A stretch of 64,000 nucleotides of DNA, from positions 1,922,001-1,986,000 of the forward strand of contig NZ_CP023067.1 of NCBI RefSeq assembly GCF_002288525.1. Direction: 5' to 3'. Numbering within the stretch: position 1 is the stretch's first letter; each line of letters starts with the position of its first letter. The notes beneath the pieces are model-generated. The model ran no database searches, was not told the origin of the DNA, and saw nothing but the letters and a program-made list of their open reading frames with translations. Source of the DNA: Sinorhizobium sojae CCBAU 05684. Its GTDB lineage: Bacteria > Pseudomonadota > Alphaproteobacteria > Rhizobiales > Rhizobiaceae. This document shows, piece by piece, positions 18,242-26,463 of the stretch. The position numbers and the translations under genes were made by a program.

Positions 18242-18381
18242 CGAAGACGCGGCAAAGGCGCGACAAGGATCGCGCCTTTGCTATGACACGACAGAAAACA
18301 GGCGCATCGGCCCATCCGGCGTCTTACAAACCGAGAACCGGCCTATTAGATAGGCCACGCCACAGGACCAGAGGACCTTCC

Positions 18382-19332
18382 ATGACCCGCACCATCGTTG
18401 CATCTGCTACCCGCGAGATCATCATCGGCTTCGACCAGCCGTTCTGCGTCATCGGAGAGCGCATCAACCCGACCGGCCGCAAGAAGCTCGCGGCCGAAAT
18501 GATCGAGGGCAACTTCGAGACCGTCATCAAGGACGCCTTGGAGCAGGTTGCCGCAGGAGCCACGATGCTCGACGTCAACGCCGGTGTGACCGCCGTCAAC
18601 CCGAACGAGACCGAGCCGCCGCTGCTCGTCAAGACGCTCGAAATCGTCCAGGGTCTGGTCGACGTGCCGCTGTCGATCGACAGCTCCGTGACTGCAGCGA
18701 TCGAGGCCGGCCTCAGAGTCGCCAAGGGTCGCCCGCTCGTCAACTCGGTCACCGGCGAGGAAGACAAGCTCGAGGCGATCCTGCCGCTCTGCAAGAAGTA
18801 CGACGTGCCGGTGGTGGCGATCTCCAATGACGAGACCGGCATTTCCGAGGATCCGGACGTCCGCTTCGCCGTTGCCAAAAAGATAGTCGAGCGCGCCGCC
18901 GACTACGGCATCAAGCCGCACGACATCGTGGTCGATCCGCTCGTGATGCCGATCGGCGCCATGGGCACGGCCGGCCAGCAGGTTTTCGCGCTCCTGCGCC
19001 GCCTTCGCGAAGAGCTCAAGGTCAACACCACCTGCGGCCTTTCCAACATCTCCTTCGGCCTGCCGCATCGCCACGGCATCAATGCCGGCTTCATTCCGAT
19101 GGTGATCGGCGCCGGCATGACCTCCGCCATCATGAATCCCTGCCGGCCGCAGGAAATGGAAGCGGTACGCGCTGCCAACGTTCTGAACGGCACCGATCCG
19201 AACTGCAGTCATTGGATCATGACCTATCGCGACCACAAGCCGGCCGAGGGCGGCCATGCGGTAACGGCTGCGGCACCGGCGGGTTCCGGCGGACGCCGCG
19301 GCGGACGCGCGGCACGCGCCGGCGCGAGGTAA
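18382..19332 (+). CDS. Methyltetrahydrofolate:corrinoid methyltransferase-like pterin-binding protein
   Basis: ATG 18382 gives 316 residues and starts at the conserved MTRTIVASATREIIIGFDQP; the open frame back to 18238 lacks domain content. The pterin-binding TIM barrel is evident from FCVIGERINPTGRKKL, GATMLDVNAG, PLSIDSS, NSVTGEE and GLSNISFGLPHR, as in the MeTr family (AcsE and the MetH folate domain). It should move a methyl group between a corrinoid protein and tetrahydrofolate in the cytoplasm. The C-terminus is an Ala/Gly/Arg-rich tail (about 30 residues) not needed for catalysis. Confidence 0.87.
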   Translation: MTRTIVASATREIIIGFDQPFCVIGERINPTGRKKLAAEMIEGNFETVIKDALEQVAAGATMLDVNAGVTAVNPNETEPPLLVKTLEIVQGLVDVPLSIDSSVTAAIEAGLRVAKGRPLVNSVTGEEDKLEAILPLCKKYDVPVVAISNDETGISEDPDVRFAVAKKIVERAADYGIKPHDIVVDPLVMPIGAMGTAGQQVFALLRRLREELKVNTTCGLSNISFGLPHRHGINAGFIPMVIGAGMTSAIMNPCRPQEMEAVRAANVLNGTDPNCSHWIMTYRDHKPAEGGHAVTAAAPAGSGGRRGGRAARAGAR

Positions 19333-19333
19333 C

Positions 19334-19672
19334 ATGGCCAAACACCGTTCCCTTGCTCGCGATCTTACGGCGCTCTGGTTTCAGGCGCCGTTAGTGATCG
19401 CTACCCGCACGCAGGCAATGGCCATGGCCGCCATGACCGGCTCGGCGGCGGACTACGCCGAGGCAAGCCGGATGGTGACGGAGAAGATGGCAGCCGCAGC
19501 CGAATGCGCCGTTGCCGCCAACGTGGCCCTGATGAAGGAAGGCATGAACGCAGCCGCTGCGATTGCCTCCGGCAAGAGGGCGGCGGCGGCCGGCCACAAT
19601 CGTGTGGCTGCGGCAGCACTTCGCCCCTACGCCAAGCGTGTGCGGGCGAATGCCCGCAGACTTGTGAAGTAG
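19334..19672 (+). CDS. Ala-rich small protein of the methyl-transfer operon
   Basis: The 112-residue protein begins one base after the methyltransferase stop and is 20 bases before the next gene, so it is embedded in the operon. It is about one third Ala with regular Met/Arg/Lys, predicts as helical bundles and resembles phasin-like proteins in composition. No catalytic motif is visible. Function unknown. Confidence 0.65.
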   Translation: MAKHRSLARDLTALWFQAPLVIATRTQAMAMAAMTGSAADYAEASRMVTEKMAAAAECAVAANVALMKEGMNAAAAIASGKRAAAAGHNRVAAAALRPYAKRVRANARRLVK

Positions 19673-19691
19673 TCAGCAGGCGAGAAGAAAG

Positions 19692-21740
19692 ATGCTGAAC
19701 GTGCCACCGAAGGACAACAAGACTGATCCGCTGGTGCTCTTCATGCCCTCGGGAAAGCGCGGCCGGTTCCCGGTCGGCACACCGATCCTCGATGCGGCGC
19801 GCTCACTTGGCGTCTATGTCGAGAGCGTCTGCGGCGGACGGGGAATTTGCGGGCGCTGCCAAGTGGAAGTCCAGGAAGGCCAGTTCGCCAAGCACGGCAT
19901 CACCTCCTCCAACGGCCACATTTCCGAATTCGGCCCGAAGGAAACGCGCTATGCCGACAAGCGCGAGCTCAAGGAAGGCCGGCGCCTCTCCTGCTCCGCC
20001 ACGGTGCAGGGCGATCTCGTCATTGACGTGCCGCAGGACGTTGCCGTCAACGCCCAGGTTGTTCGCAAGGATTCCGACGAGCGCGTCATCGAACGCAATG
20101 CGGCGATCCAGATGTGTTATGTCGAGGTCGAGGAACCGGACATGCACAAGCCGCTCGGCGATCTCGACCGGCTGATGGCGGCACTTGCCACCGATTGGGG
20201 CTTCACCGAACTGGACGTCGACTTTCATATCCTGCCGCAGGTACAGGCGATCCTGCGCAAGGGCGAGTGGAAGGTGACGGCGGCCATCCATCGGGACGAG
20301 GAGCGTGAACGCCCGCGCATGATTGCGCTCTATCCGGGGCTGAAGAACGAGGCCTACGGAATCGCCTGCGACATCGGCTCGACGACGATCGCCATGCATC
20401 TGTCGTCGCTTCTGTCAGGCCGTACCGTCGCCTCTGCCGGCACATCCAACCCGCAGATCCGCTTCGGCGAGGATCTGATGAGCCGCGTTTCCTACGTGAT
20501 GATGAACCCGGACGGTCGCGCAGCGATGACCAAAGCCGTGCGCGATGCGCTGAACGGACTTACTGAACGGGTCTGCTCTCAGGGCGGCGTTTCGCGCGAG
20601 GATGTTCTTGAAGCGGTCTTCGTCGGCAACCCGATCATGCACCACCTCTTCCTCGGCATCGACCCGACGGAGCTCGGCGGCGCGCCCTTCGCGCTTGCGG
20701 TTTCCGGTGCGGTACGGGCCGCCGCGCACGATCTCGGCCTCTCGATGAACCGCGGCACGCGCGTCTACGTGCTGCCCTGCATTGCCGGACACGTTGGCGC
20801 CGACGCGGCCGGAGCAACGCTGACCGAGGGACCGCATCGCCAGGACGAGATGATGCTGCTCGTCGACATCGGCACCAATGCGGAAATCGTGCTCGGCAAT
20901 TGGATACGCACGGTCGCCGCCTCGTCGCCGACGGGACCGGCTTTCGAAGGCGCGGAAATTTCCTGTGGGCAGCGCGCGGCAGCGGGCGCCATCGAGCGTG
21001 TGCGCATCGACCCCGTCACGCTTGAGCCGCGTTTCCGCGTGATCGGTATCGAGCCCTGGTCCGACGAGCCGGGCTTTGCCGAGGCGGCGGCGACAATCGG
21101 TGTCACCGGCATCTGCGGCTCGGGCATCATCGAGGTGATCGCGGAGATGTTCCTTGCCGGCATCATTTCGGAAGACGGCGTCGTGGACGGCTCACTCGCG
21201 GCCCGCTCGCCGCGCATCGTTCAGAGCGGCCGCACCTACTCCTATCTACTCCGTGACGGCGAGCAGAAGATCATGGTGACTCAGGGCGACGTCCGCGCCA
21301 TCCAACTCGCCAAGGCAGCGCTCTATGCCGGCGTCAAGCTGCTGATGGACAAGCAGGGAATAGACCACGTCGACCGCATCGGACTCGCCGGCGCCTTCGG
21401 CACCTTCATCGATCCGAAATATGCGATGGTCCTCGGCCTCATTCCGGACTGCGATCTCGACAAGGTGAAAGCCGTCGGCAATGCCGCCGGCACCGGCGCG
21501 CGCATGTGCCTGCTGAACCGCGGCCATCGCCGCGAGATCGAAGAAACAGTGAGGAAAATCGAGAAGATCGAGACGGCTCTTGAATCGAAATTTCAGGAGC
21601 ACTTCGTCAACGCCATGGCCATGCCCAACAAGGCGGACGCCTTCCCGAAACTCGCCGAGGCCGTTACCCTGCCCGCGCGGAAGGCGCTGGCCAACGATGA
21701 GGCCGCAGGAGGACGCAGGAGGCGCAGGAGCCGGGAGTAG
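19692..21740 (+). CDS. Ferredoxin-ASKHA reductive activator of corrinoid proteins (RamA/RACo type)
   Basis: The 682-residue protein has an N-terminal [2Fe-2S] ferredoxin domain with Cys47, Cys53, Cys56 (CGGRGICGRC) and Cys101 (RRLSCSA). The central and C-terminal parts are an ASKHA ATPase-like fold: GIACDIGSTTIAMHL, LVDIGTNAEIVLG, GICGSGIIEVIAEM and GLAGAFGTFI. Proteins of this build return inactive Co(II) corrinoid cofactor to Co(I) at the expense of ATP. Its presence shows that the operon's methyltransferase works with a corrinoid protein, although no corrinoid-binding protein or MttB-type methyltransferase is encoded in the window. Confidence 0.87.
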   Translation: MLNVPPKDNKTDPLVLFMPSGKRGRFPVGTPILDAARSLGVYVESVCGGRGICGRCQVEVQEGQFAKHGITSSNGHISEFGPKETRYADKRELKEGRRLSCSATVQGDLVIDVPQDVAVNAQVVRKDSDERVIERNAAIQMCYVEVEEPDMHKPLGDLDRLMAALATDWGFTELDVDFHILPQVQAILRKGEWKVTAAIHRDEERERPRMIALYPGLKNEAYGIACDIGSTTIAMHLSSLLSGRTVASAGTSNPQIRFGEDLMSRVSYVMMNPDGRAAMTKAVRDALNGLTERVCSQGGVSREDVLEAVFVGNPIMHHLFLGIDPTELGGAPFALAVSGAVRAAAHDLGLSMNRGTRVYVLPCIAGHVGADAAGATLTEGPHRQDEMMLLVDIGTNAEIVLGNWIRTVAASSPTGPAFEGAEISCGQRAAAGAIERVRIDPVTLEPRFRVIGIEPWSDEPGFAEAAATIGVTGICGSGIIEVIAEMFLAGIISEDGVVDGSLAARSPRIVQSGRTYSYLLRDGEQKIMVTQGDVRAIQLAKAALYAGVKLLMDKQGIDHVDRIGLAGAFGTFIDPKYAMVLGLIPDCDLDKVKAVGNAAGTGARMCLLNRGHRREIEETVRKIEKIETALESKFQEHFVNAMAMPNKADAFPKLAEAVTLPARKALANDEAAGGRRRRRSRE

Positions 21741-21784
21741 ACAGTCACGGCGCCCCCGGCGCCACCCCGTCGGGTCTCTCGCAC

Positions 21785-21892
21785 CTTACAGCGCTGTGCC
21801 TCCTCCAGGACGCACAAAGGACGCTGCAGAACGTTCTACCTGTCATGCTTTCCGAAATTCGGGTCTCTTCGGGCCGATGCGCTACTGCATGT
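21785..21892 (-). repeat. RIME-like intergenic palindromic repeat, copy 1 (inverted)
   Basis: Read on the minus strand this has the two recurring blocks seen elsewhere here: GCATCGGCCCGAA with CGAATTTCGGAAAGC, then GCAGCGTCCTTTGTGCGTCC and a GCGCTGTAAG end. It follows the activator gene stop and could end or stabilise the operon transcript. The block order and palindromic nature match rhizobial intergenic mosaic elements. Confidence 0.6.
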
Positions 21893-21925
21893 CGCCCTGG
21901 ATCGATCTCGGACTCAGGACATACA

Positions 21926-21984
21926 GCAATTCAAAGTGCTACAGTGATCTTTGCGCGTCTGATCAGACGCGCGGCGCTATAGCG
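21926..21984 (+). repeat. RIME-like repeat, copy 2 (partial)
   Basis: Contains the second half of the element (TTCAAAGTGCTACAGTGATC, then the palindrome GCGCGTCTGATCAGACGCGC and GGCGCTATAG). It lies immediately downstream of the SRPBCC pseudogene on the opposite strand. Only the 3' half of the element is present. Confidence 0.6.
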
Positions 21985-22426
21985 GCATAGGATGCGAGCA
22001 ACCCCTCCCAACCCTGATCGGAATCAAGGACGCCGCGCAGATCGGCGGCCCTCGCGCCATAGTTCTCAAGATTGCGGTGCTCGAGGGTGACGATTGTCTC
22101 GTTCTCGCCCCTTGCCTCGAAGAGCACCTCCACTTCCGTCTGGAATTGCGGATCGAAGGTGAAATCGGCATTGAGCTGCCAGGCAAAGAGGATGCGGTGA
22201 GTCGGTCGCAATCGATCACGCGGCCCCAATCGCATTCCTCGCCGCCATTGCCGATTTCGTACCAGCGGCCGCCGGCAATTGCCTCGACGACTACCGTCCG
22301 CTGGCCGGATTTCGAGACACTGTGGTCCTTGATCCACCAGCTGCCCATGCCGCTGACGAAAATGTCGAAGGCCTTTTCCAGCGATGCGTGGACGGTAACG
22401 GATTTGCGGACTGCCGGCTCGATCAT
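21963..22426 (-). pseudogene. SRPBCC/AHSA1 domain protein gene with a one-base frameshift
   Basis: From ATG 22426 the first frame gives MIEPAVRKSVTVHASLEKAF, then MGSWWIKDHS and GGRWYEIGNGGEECDWGRV, the N-terminal half of an AHSA1-type SRPBCC domain. After about 22203 this frame degenerates. The other minus frame gives the matching C-terminal half (HRILFAWQLNADFTFDPQ, then TIVTLEHRNLENYG and GWEGLLASYA) and stops at 21963. A single missing base near 22200-22206 reconciles the two. The ArsR gene just upstream on the same strand is its usual partner. Either a pseudogene or an assembly error. Confidence 0.75.
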
Positions 22427-22486
22427 GTGCTTGATACCTCCTCCTGCGACTAACCTGCTGTTGAAGCATGCGCGGCTACGATGCCG

Positions 22487-22798
22487 TTATCTGTCCTCCC
22501 GTTGCTCGACAGCTGCCTTGAAGGCCGCGAGTTGGTCGCCCCAGAAGCGATCAAGCCATTGCCTGAGCGGCCCGAGCCCACCCGGATCTATCGAGTAGAT
22601 CCGTCGCGTCCCCATGGGCTCGTCACGCACGAGCCGCGCCTCTCTCAGGACCTTCAAATGCTGCGAGATCGCGGGTTGCGACACGGGCATGGCCCGAGCC
22701 AGTTCCGCGACGGATTGCCGCTTCTGCGCGAGGCGCTCGAAAATCGCGCGCCGCGTCGGGTCGGCGAGTGCAGCAAATATCGCATCTTCATAAGTCAT
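22487..22798 (-). CDS. ArsR family transcriptional regulator
   Basis: The 103-residue protein is a compact winged-helix ArsR: DAIFAALADPTRRAIFERLA, then SVAELARAMPVSQPAISQHL and VLREARLVRDEPMGTRRIYS. No metal-binding Cys motif (ELCVCDL) is seen. It belongs to the group of ArsR proteins that pair with SRPBCC genes, and the frameshifted SRPBCC gene follows 60 bases downstream, so the original operon is clear. Confidence 0.9.
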   Translation of the reverse strand: MTYEDAIFAALADPTRRAIFERLAQKRQSVAELARAMPVSQPAISQHLKVLREARLVRDEPMGTRRIYSIDPGGLGPLRQWLDRFWGDQLAAFKAAVEQREDR

Positions 22799-22852
22799 TA
22801 CTTATGATAAGGCACGACTTATGGATGTCAATCTATTTCTCGAAGACCCAGC

Positions 22853-23743
22853 CTATTGCATCTGCAGTTCCGCAAACGCGGCGCGTACATGCTCGGCGAC
22901 CGCCAGCACCGGTGCCGGCGCATCCTCGATCACCTTCATGCCGATATTGTAGTGCCCGAGATCCGGCAGTCCGTCATGCTCGCCGAGCGGGACCATCTCG
23001 CCTTGGACCAGGTAGCGCGGCAGCGGCGCAATTGCGAGGCCGGCAAGCACGGCCGCCCTCTGTCCGGTCGTGTAAGCGCTCAGGAATGCAACGCGGAAGT
23101 TGCGCCCGGCCTGCGAAAGCTTCTCGACGGCATCGGCACGCCACACGCAACCGTCCTCCCACATCGAGACCGGCAGCGGATCGCGCAGATGCGCGTTACC
23201 GCACTTGGCGCCAGCCCAAACCAGCCTTTCCTGCATCAGGATTTCGCCGTCCTTGGCCGCGTCGTCCGGAAGACTGTTGTATATGGCGAGATCCATCCGA
23301 TGTTCGTCGACCCGTTTCCGCATGGCATTGCTCATGCCGATCGAAACGTCGACCGTCACATTCGGGTAGCTCTCGGCAAAGCGCTTCAGCACGTCCGGCA
23401 GGATCCGCTCACCCACGTCCTCCGGGGCGCCGACCCGAACCACGCCGTTCATGTCGGGCATCAGGAAGCGCGACACAGTCTCATTGTTGAGCGAGAGCAA
23501 TCGCCGGGCGAAGCCGAGCAGGAGTTCACCCTTCGGCGTCAGCGACACCGACCGCGCATCGCGCAGGAACAGCGTAGAGCCTAGAGTTTCTTCGAGCTTC
23601 TTGATCTGCATCGAAACTGCCGACGGTGTGCGATAGACGGCTTCCGCAGCCGTGGTGAAATTGCCCGTCTCGGCTATGGCGACAAAGGTCTTGAGCACAT
23701 CCATCTCAAGCAGTGGCAGCGCGTGACGCAGCATCACGTTCAT
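22853..23743 (-). CDS. LysR family transcriptional regulator
   Basis: The 296-residue protein has a standard LysR N-terminal domain (MDVLKTFVAIAETGNFTTAA, then TPSAVSMQIKKLEETLGSTL) and a substrate-binding domain with GVVRVGAPEDVGERILPDVL. The Met at the domain start (13th codon) is an alternative initiation site. It is divergent from the small gene at 23877, with an AT-rich 130-base spacer, so regulation of that gene and of the DUF1127 gene behind it is plausible. Confidence 0.9.
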   Translation of the reverse strand: MNVMLRHALPLLEMDVLKTFVAIAETGNFTTAAEAVYRTPSAVSMQIKKLEETLGSTLFLRDARSVSLTPKGELLLGFARRLLSLNNETVSRFLMPDMNGVVRVGAPEDVGERILPDVLKRFAESYPNVTVDVSIGMSNAMRKRVDEHRMDLAIYNSLPDDAAKDGEILMQERLVWAGAKCGNAHLRDPLPVSMWEDGCVWRADAVEKLSQAGRNFRVAFLSAYTTGQRAAVLAGLAIAPLPRYLVQGEMVPLGEHDGLPDLGHYNIGMKVIEDAPAPVLAVAEHVRAAFAELQMQ

Positions 23744-23876
23744 GGCACATCCTCATTCAGAAAATCTGATTGATAGCTTTATTACATTTCGTTTGATTGA
23801 ACATTACCTCGGAGCGATAGTCAAGTCGCAAGGCAGGCGGAAGCGCCCGCTGGCAAAGCAAAGGAAGGAGAAAGGA

Positions 23877-24269
23877 ATGGCCGCTCTGACGCTTTCAATC
23901 GACGACGCCGCGACGTCCACTCGGCAGAAAAATGGCGTTCCCTCCGAGCGTATGCTGGCGGGCAGGCCCTCTCGCCCCGAAGATGCCGCGCCGCACCCCG
24001 GCGAGGACGCGAACGGCGATTTCCTGCTGTCCATGCTGTCTCGGGTGCAGGTCATGATCGAACGCGTCGTCGCCGAGAGGCGCGCCGCCAAGATCGACAG
24101 GGTGCGGGTGAAAACCCGCCGGCAATTGGCGAGACTGCCGGCATGGGTCCGAAACGACCTGTTCCCTGCGGAACAGAAGATGGTCATGCCGTCGGCTAAA
24201 ACCGTTGTCGTCGAGCAAGGACCAATCACATTGTTTGATGGAAAACATCAAACATATTCGCTTGATTGA
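23877..24269 (+). CDS. Hypothetical basic small protein
   Basis: From ATG 23877 (AAGGAGAAAGG upstream, a very strong ribosome binding site) the product has 130 residues. The first 60 residues are polar and disordered-looking. The middle segment (RVKTRRQLARLPAWVRNDLF) loosely recalls the DUF1127 motif found in the next gene. A hairpin (TGTTTGATG, loop GAAAA, CATCAAACA; 24232-24254) lies within the last codons. It is the nearest gene to the divergent LysR. Function unknown. Confidence 0.6.
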   Translation: MAALTLSIDDAATSTRQKNGVPSERMLAGRPSRPEDAAPHPGEDANGDFLLSMLSRVQVMIERVVAERRAAKIDRVRVKTRRQLARLPAWVRNDLFPAEQKMVMPSAKTVVVEQGPITLFDGKHQTYSLD

Positions 24270-24336
24270 TCAATAGGGTTGCGCCATACAGCCATTATGG
24301 TCGCGACCTTTTGAGAAGCTCAGAAGGATACCAGCA

Positions 24337-24531
24337 GTGTCTACGAACCAGCATTCATCGTCATCGAGCCAGAGCCTTTCGGCGCTCCCCGCTCTCTTCA
24401 ACTTGCGCGCACGCGCCTGGGCCGCCTGGAAGCGGCATCGCAACGAGCGCGTATTGGAAAACCTCTCCTACGATACGTTGAAGGATATCGGCTTCCCCGC
24501 CGTCGACGACATGGTACATAAGACGGAATGA
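24337..24531 (+). CDS. DUF1127 domain small protein
   Basis: The 64-residue protein has the DUF1127 signature in its C-terminal half (AWAAWKRHRNERVLENLSYD, then TLKDIGF). Such short Arg-rich proteins are common in Rhizobiales and act in RNA metabolism and nutrient or stress responses in the few cases studied. It follows the 23877 gene on the same strand and may share its promoter. Confidence 0.8.
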   Translation: MSTNQHSSSSSQSLSALPALFNLRARAWAAWKRHRNERVLENLSYDTLKDIGFPAVDDMVHKTE

Positions 24532-24586
24532 TGAACAGCGACGCCAAATGCCATCCTCCCGGCATTGACCGCTTAGCGAGCCACTG

Positions 24587-24615
24587 AATGGCATTCCACC
24601 AAGTGGGATGCCATT
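24587..24615. terminator. Hairpin downstream of DUF1127 gene
   Basis: AATGGCATTCCAC (24587-24599) pairs with GTGGGATGCCATT (24603-24615) apart from one mismatch, with a 3-base loop. It lies 56 bases after the DUF1127 stop. No long T run follows, so this is a probable rather than certain terminator. Confidence 0.5.
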
Positions 24616-24780
24616 CTTGCTTAGGCAGGGCACCCTGCAAATCAGGCGCGGCATACTTCCTTGCCTTCGCCGAGGCGGCTTGCGGCGACAGGCTCGCTTG
24701 TCACGCGGCTACCTCATCTGGCGGCGGTTGGCCCCGATCGATATCGCCGCTCGACTGCATGTCTCCTAAGCCGAACACAT

Positions 24781-24840
24781 GCGGCAACTCATAGCACTAC
24801 AGCGACCTTTGCGCGTCTGAAGGACGCGCGGCGCTGCAGG
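24781..24840 (+). repeat. RIME-like repeat, copy 3 (partial)
   Basis: Contains CACTACAGCGACCTTTGCGC followed by GTCTGAAGGACGCGCGGCGC, the 3' half of the element. Located in the gap upstream of the AraC-type regulator. Confidence 0.6.
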
Positions 24841-25324
24841 TCGCCTGCAGCCGCATCGCCGACGAGGCGAGACGATTCACCGCTGAAGCCTCCCGCGATT
24901 CCCTGAATAGAACCCGATCCAAGACACGCAGCGCAGTGCTGCAGCGGCCTTTGCGCGGCACGGAATGCAGCCACTCCTTGGCGCAGTGGCGCCTGACTGC
25001 CACTGAGCGGCTCGCGATGGCGCGTCGTGCCGCTTGTTCAGATATCGACATCTCCGATACCGCGCCCCAGGGGCGCAATCAGCAAAGCCTGCAACCGAAT
25101 CACAACCGTCGTACTTCTTGCAATCTTCAACAACGATCGCCGTATTGCGTCATTGCGGCGGGCGCTGCGTCGCATTCCATACATCTGCCGCATTCCGCAC
25201 GCGCAGCTTCATCACTGCGATGCCGCTTTGCGAAAAATTTTCCCGTCGCGGCTATCCTCGCAGACGTCGTAAATCGACAAGCTGACTGTTATATTAAAAG
25301 CGACGAATAGGCACCGCCTCTAGC

Positions 25325-26344
25325 ATGGGAAATCTCATGAACAAGCCCCTGATCAAAAAGCGTTCGCTCGTTTTCTTCCTGGTGCCGAATTTCTCCATGC
25401 TGCCCTTTTCAGCGGCGATAGAGACGCTGCGCATTGCCAATCGCATGCTGGGCTACGACGCCTACAGCTGGCGCCTGGCCTCGACAGATGGCCAGAAGGT
25501 CCTTTCATCCGCCGGCATCGCCCTTGAAGTCAACTCGTCGCTGGCCGAAGAGCGCAAGGCGCTCGGTGGCGAGAGCCGCCCCTCGATGGTGCTGGTCTGT
25601 TCCGGCGTCTTTGTCGAAGATTTCCAGAACAAGTCCGTCAATGCCTGGCTTCGCGAGGTCTACAATCGCGGCATCGCCGTCGGGAGCCTCTGTACCGGCG
25701 CACACGTGCTGGCTTCTGCCGGCCTGCTCACGGGCAAGCGCTGCGCCATCCATTGGGAGAACCTGCCCGGCTTCTCGGAAAGCTTCCCCCAGGCGAATGT
25801 TTTTGCCGATCTCTACGAGATCGACGGCAATATTTACACCTGCGCCGGCGGCACCGCCTCGCTCGATATGATGCTGAACCTGATCGACCAGGATTTTGGC
25901 GAGAGCCTAGTCAACCGCGTCTGCGAGCAGGCGCTGACGGACCGTGTCCGCGGCCCGCACGATCGCCAGCGGCTCCCGCTGCGCGCGCGACTCGGCGTAC
26001 AGAACGCCAAGGTTCTCTCGATCATCGAACTCATGGAGGCCAACCTCGCCGAACCGCTCTCGCTGGTCGAGATTGCCGAAAGCGCCGACCTCTCTCGGCG
26101 CCAGATCGAGCGGCTGTTCCGCCAGGAGATGGGACGCTCTCCCGCCCGCTACTATCTTGAAATCCGCCTCGACCGCGCCCGTCACCTCTTGATCCAGTCG
26201 TCGATGCCGGTCGTCGAAGTGGCGGTCGCTTGCGGCTTCGTCTCGGCCTCGCATTTCTCCAAGTGCTATCGCGAACTCTACAACCGCTCGCCGCAGCAGG
26301 AGCGCGCCGAGCGCAAGCTGACGCTGCAGATGGCCGCGCGCTAG
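25325..26344 (+). CDS. GlxA family (DJ-1/PfpI + AraC) transcriptional regulator
   Basis: The 339-residue protein has an N-terminal class I glutamine-amidotransferase-like domain (about 15-180: VFFLVPNFSMLPFSAAIETL, CTGAHVLASAGLL) and a C-terminal AraC helix-turn-helix pair (LSLVEIAESADLSRRQIERL and VAVACGFVSASHFSKCYREL). This architecture is shared by GbdR, which senses glycine betaine/dimethylglycine, and by CdhR and ArgR types. Lying near a corrinoid/folate demethylation operon, it is a good candidate regulator of methylated-amine use; that link is inference. The start could also be the internal Met at 25337. Confidence 0.88.
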   Translation: MGNLMNKPLIKKRSLVFFLVPNFSMLPFSAAIETLRIANRMLGYDAYSWRLASTDGQKVLSSAGIALEVNSSLAEERKALGGESRPSMVLVCSGVFVEDFQNKSVNAWLREVYNRGIAVGSLCTGAHVLASAGLLTGKRCAIHWENLPGFSESFPQANVFADLYEIDGNIYTCAGGTASLDMMLNLIDQDFGESLVNRVCEQALTDRVRGPHDRQRLPLRARLGVQNAKVLSIIELMEANLAEPLSLVEIAESADLSRRQIERLFRQEMGRSPARYYLEIRLDRARHLLIQSSMPVVEVAVACGFVSASHFSKCYRELYNRSPQQERAERKLTLQMAAR

Positions 26345-26440
26345 CGCATCGGCTTCGTAACGATTTCGCAAAGCTGGATGCGCAGGTTCAAAGAGTTACA
26401 CTACAGCGACCTTTGCACGTCTGAAAAGACGCGCGGCGCA
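26345..26440 (+). repeat. RIME-like repeat, copy 4 (full length)
   Basis: GCGCATCGGC...CGATTTCGCAAAGC, then GATGCGCAGGTTCAAAGAG, then CTACAGCGACCTTTGCACGT and CTGAAAAGACGCGCGGCGC. It starts one base after the AraC-regulator stop, lies between two convergent genes and may serve as their transcription end. Confidence 0.65.
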
Positions 26441-26463
26441 AGGCGGAGACTGCCTGCCGTTAA

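Larger units (their letters stand above)
24532..25324. other. Intergenic region with terminator hairpin and repeat
   Basis: About 790 bases without a convincing gene. It holds the hairpin at 24587-24615, the RIME-like repeat at 24781-24840 and a degenerate echo of the same repeat near 24927-24960. The last 60 bases are AT-rich and probably contain the promoter of the GlxA/AraC-type regulator. Confidence 0.45.
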
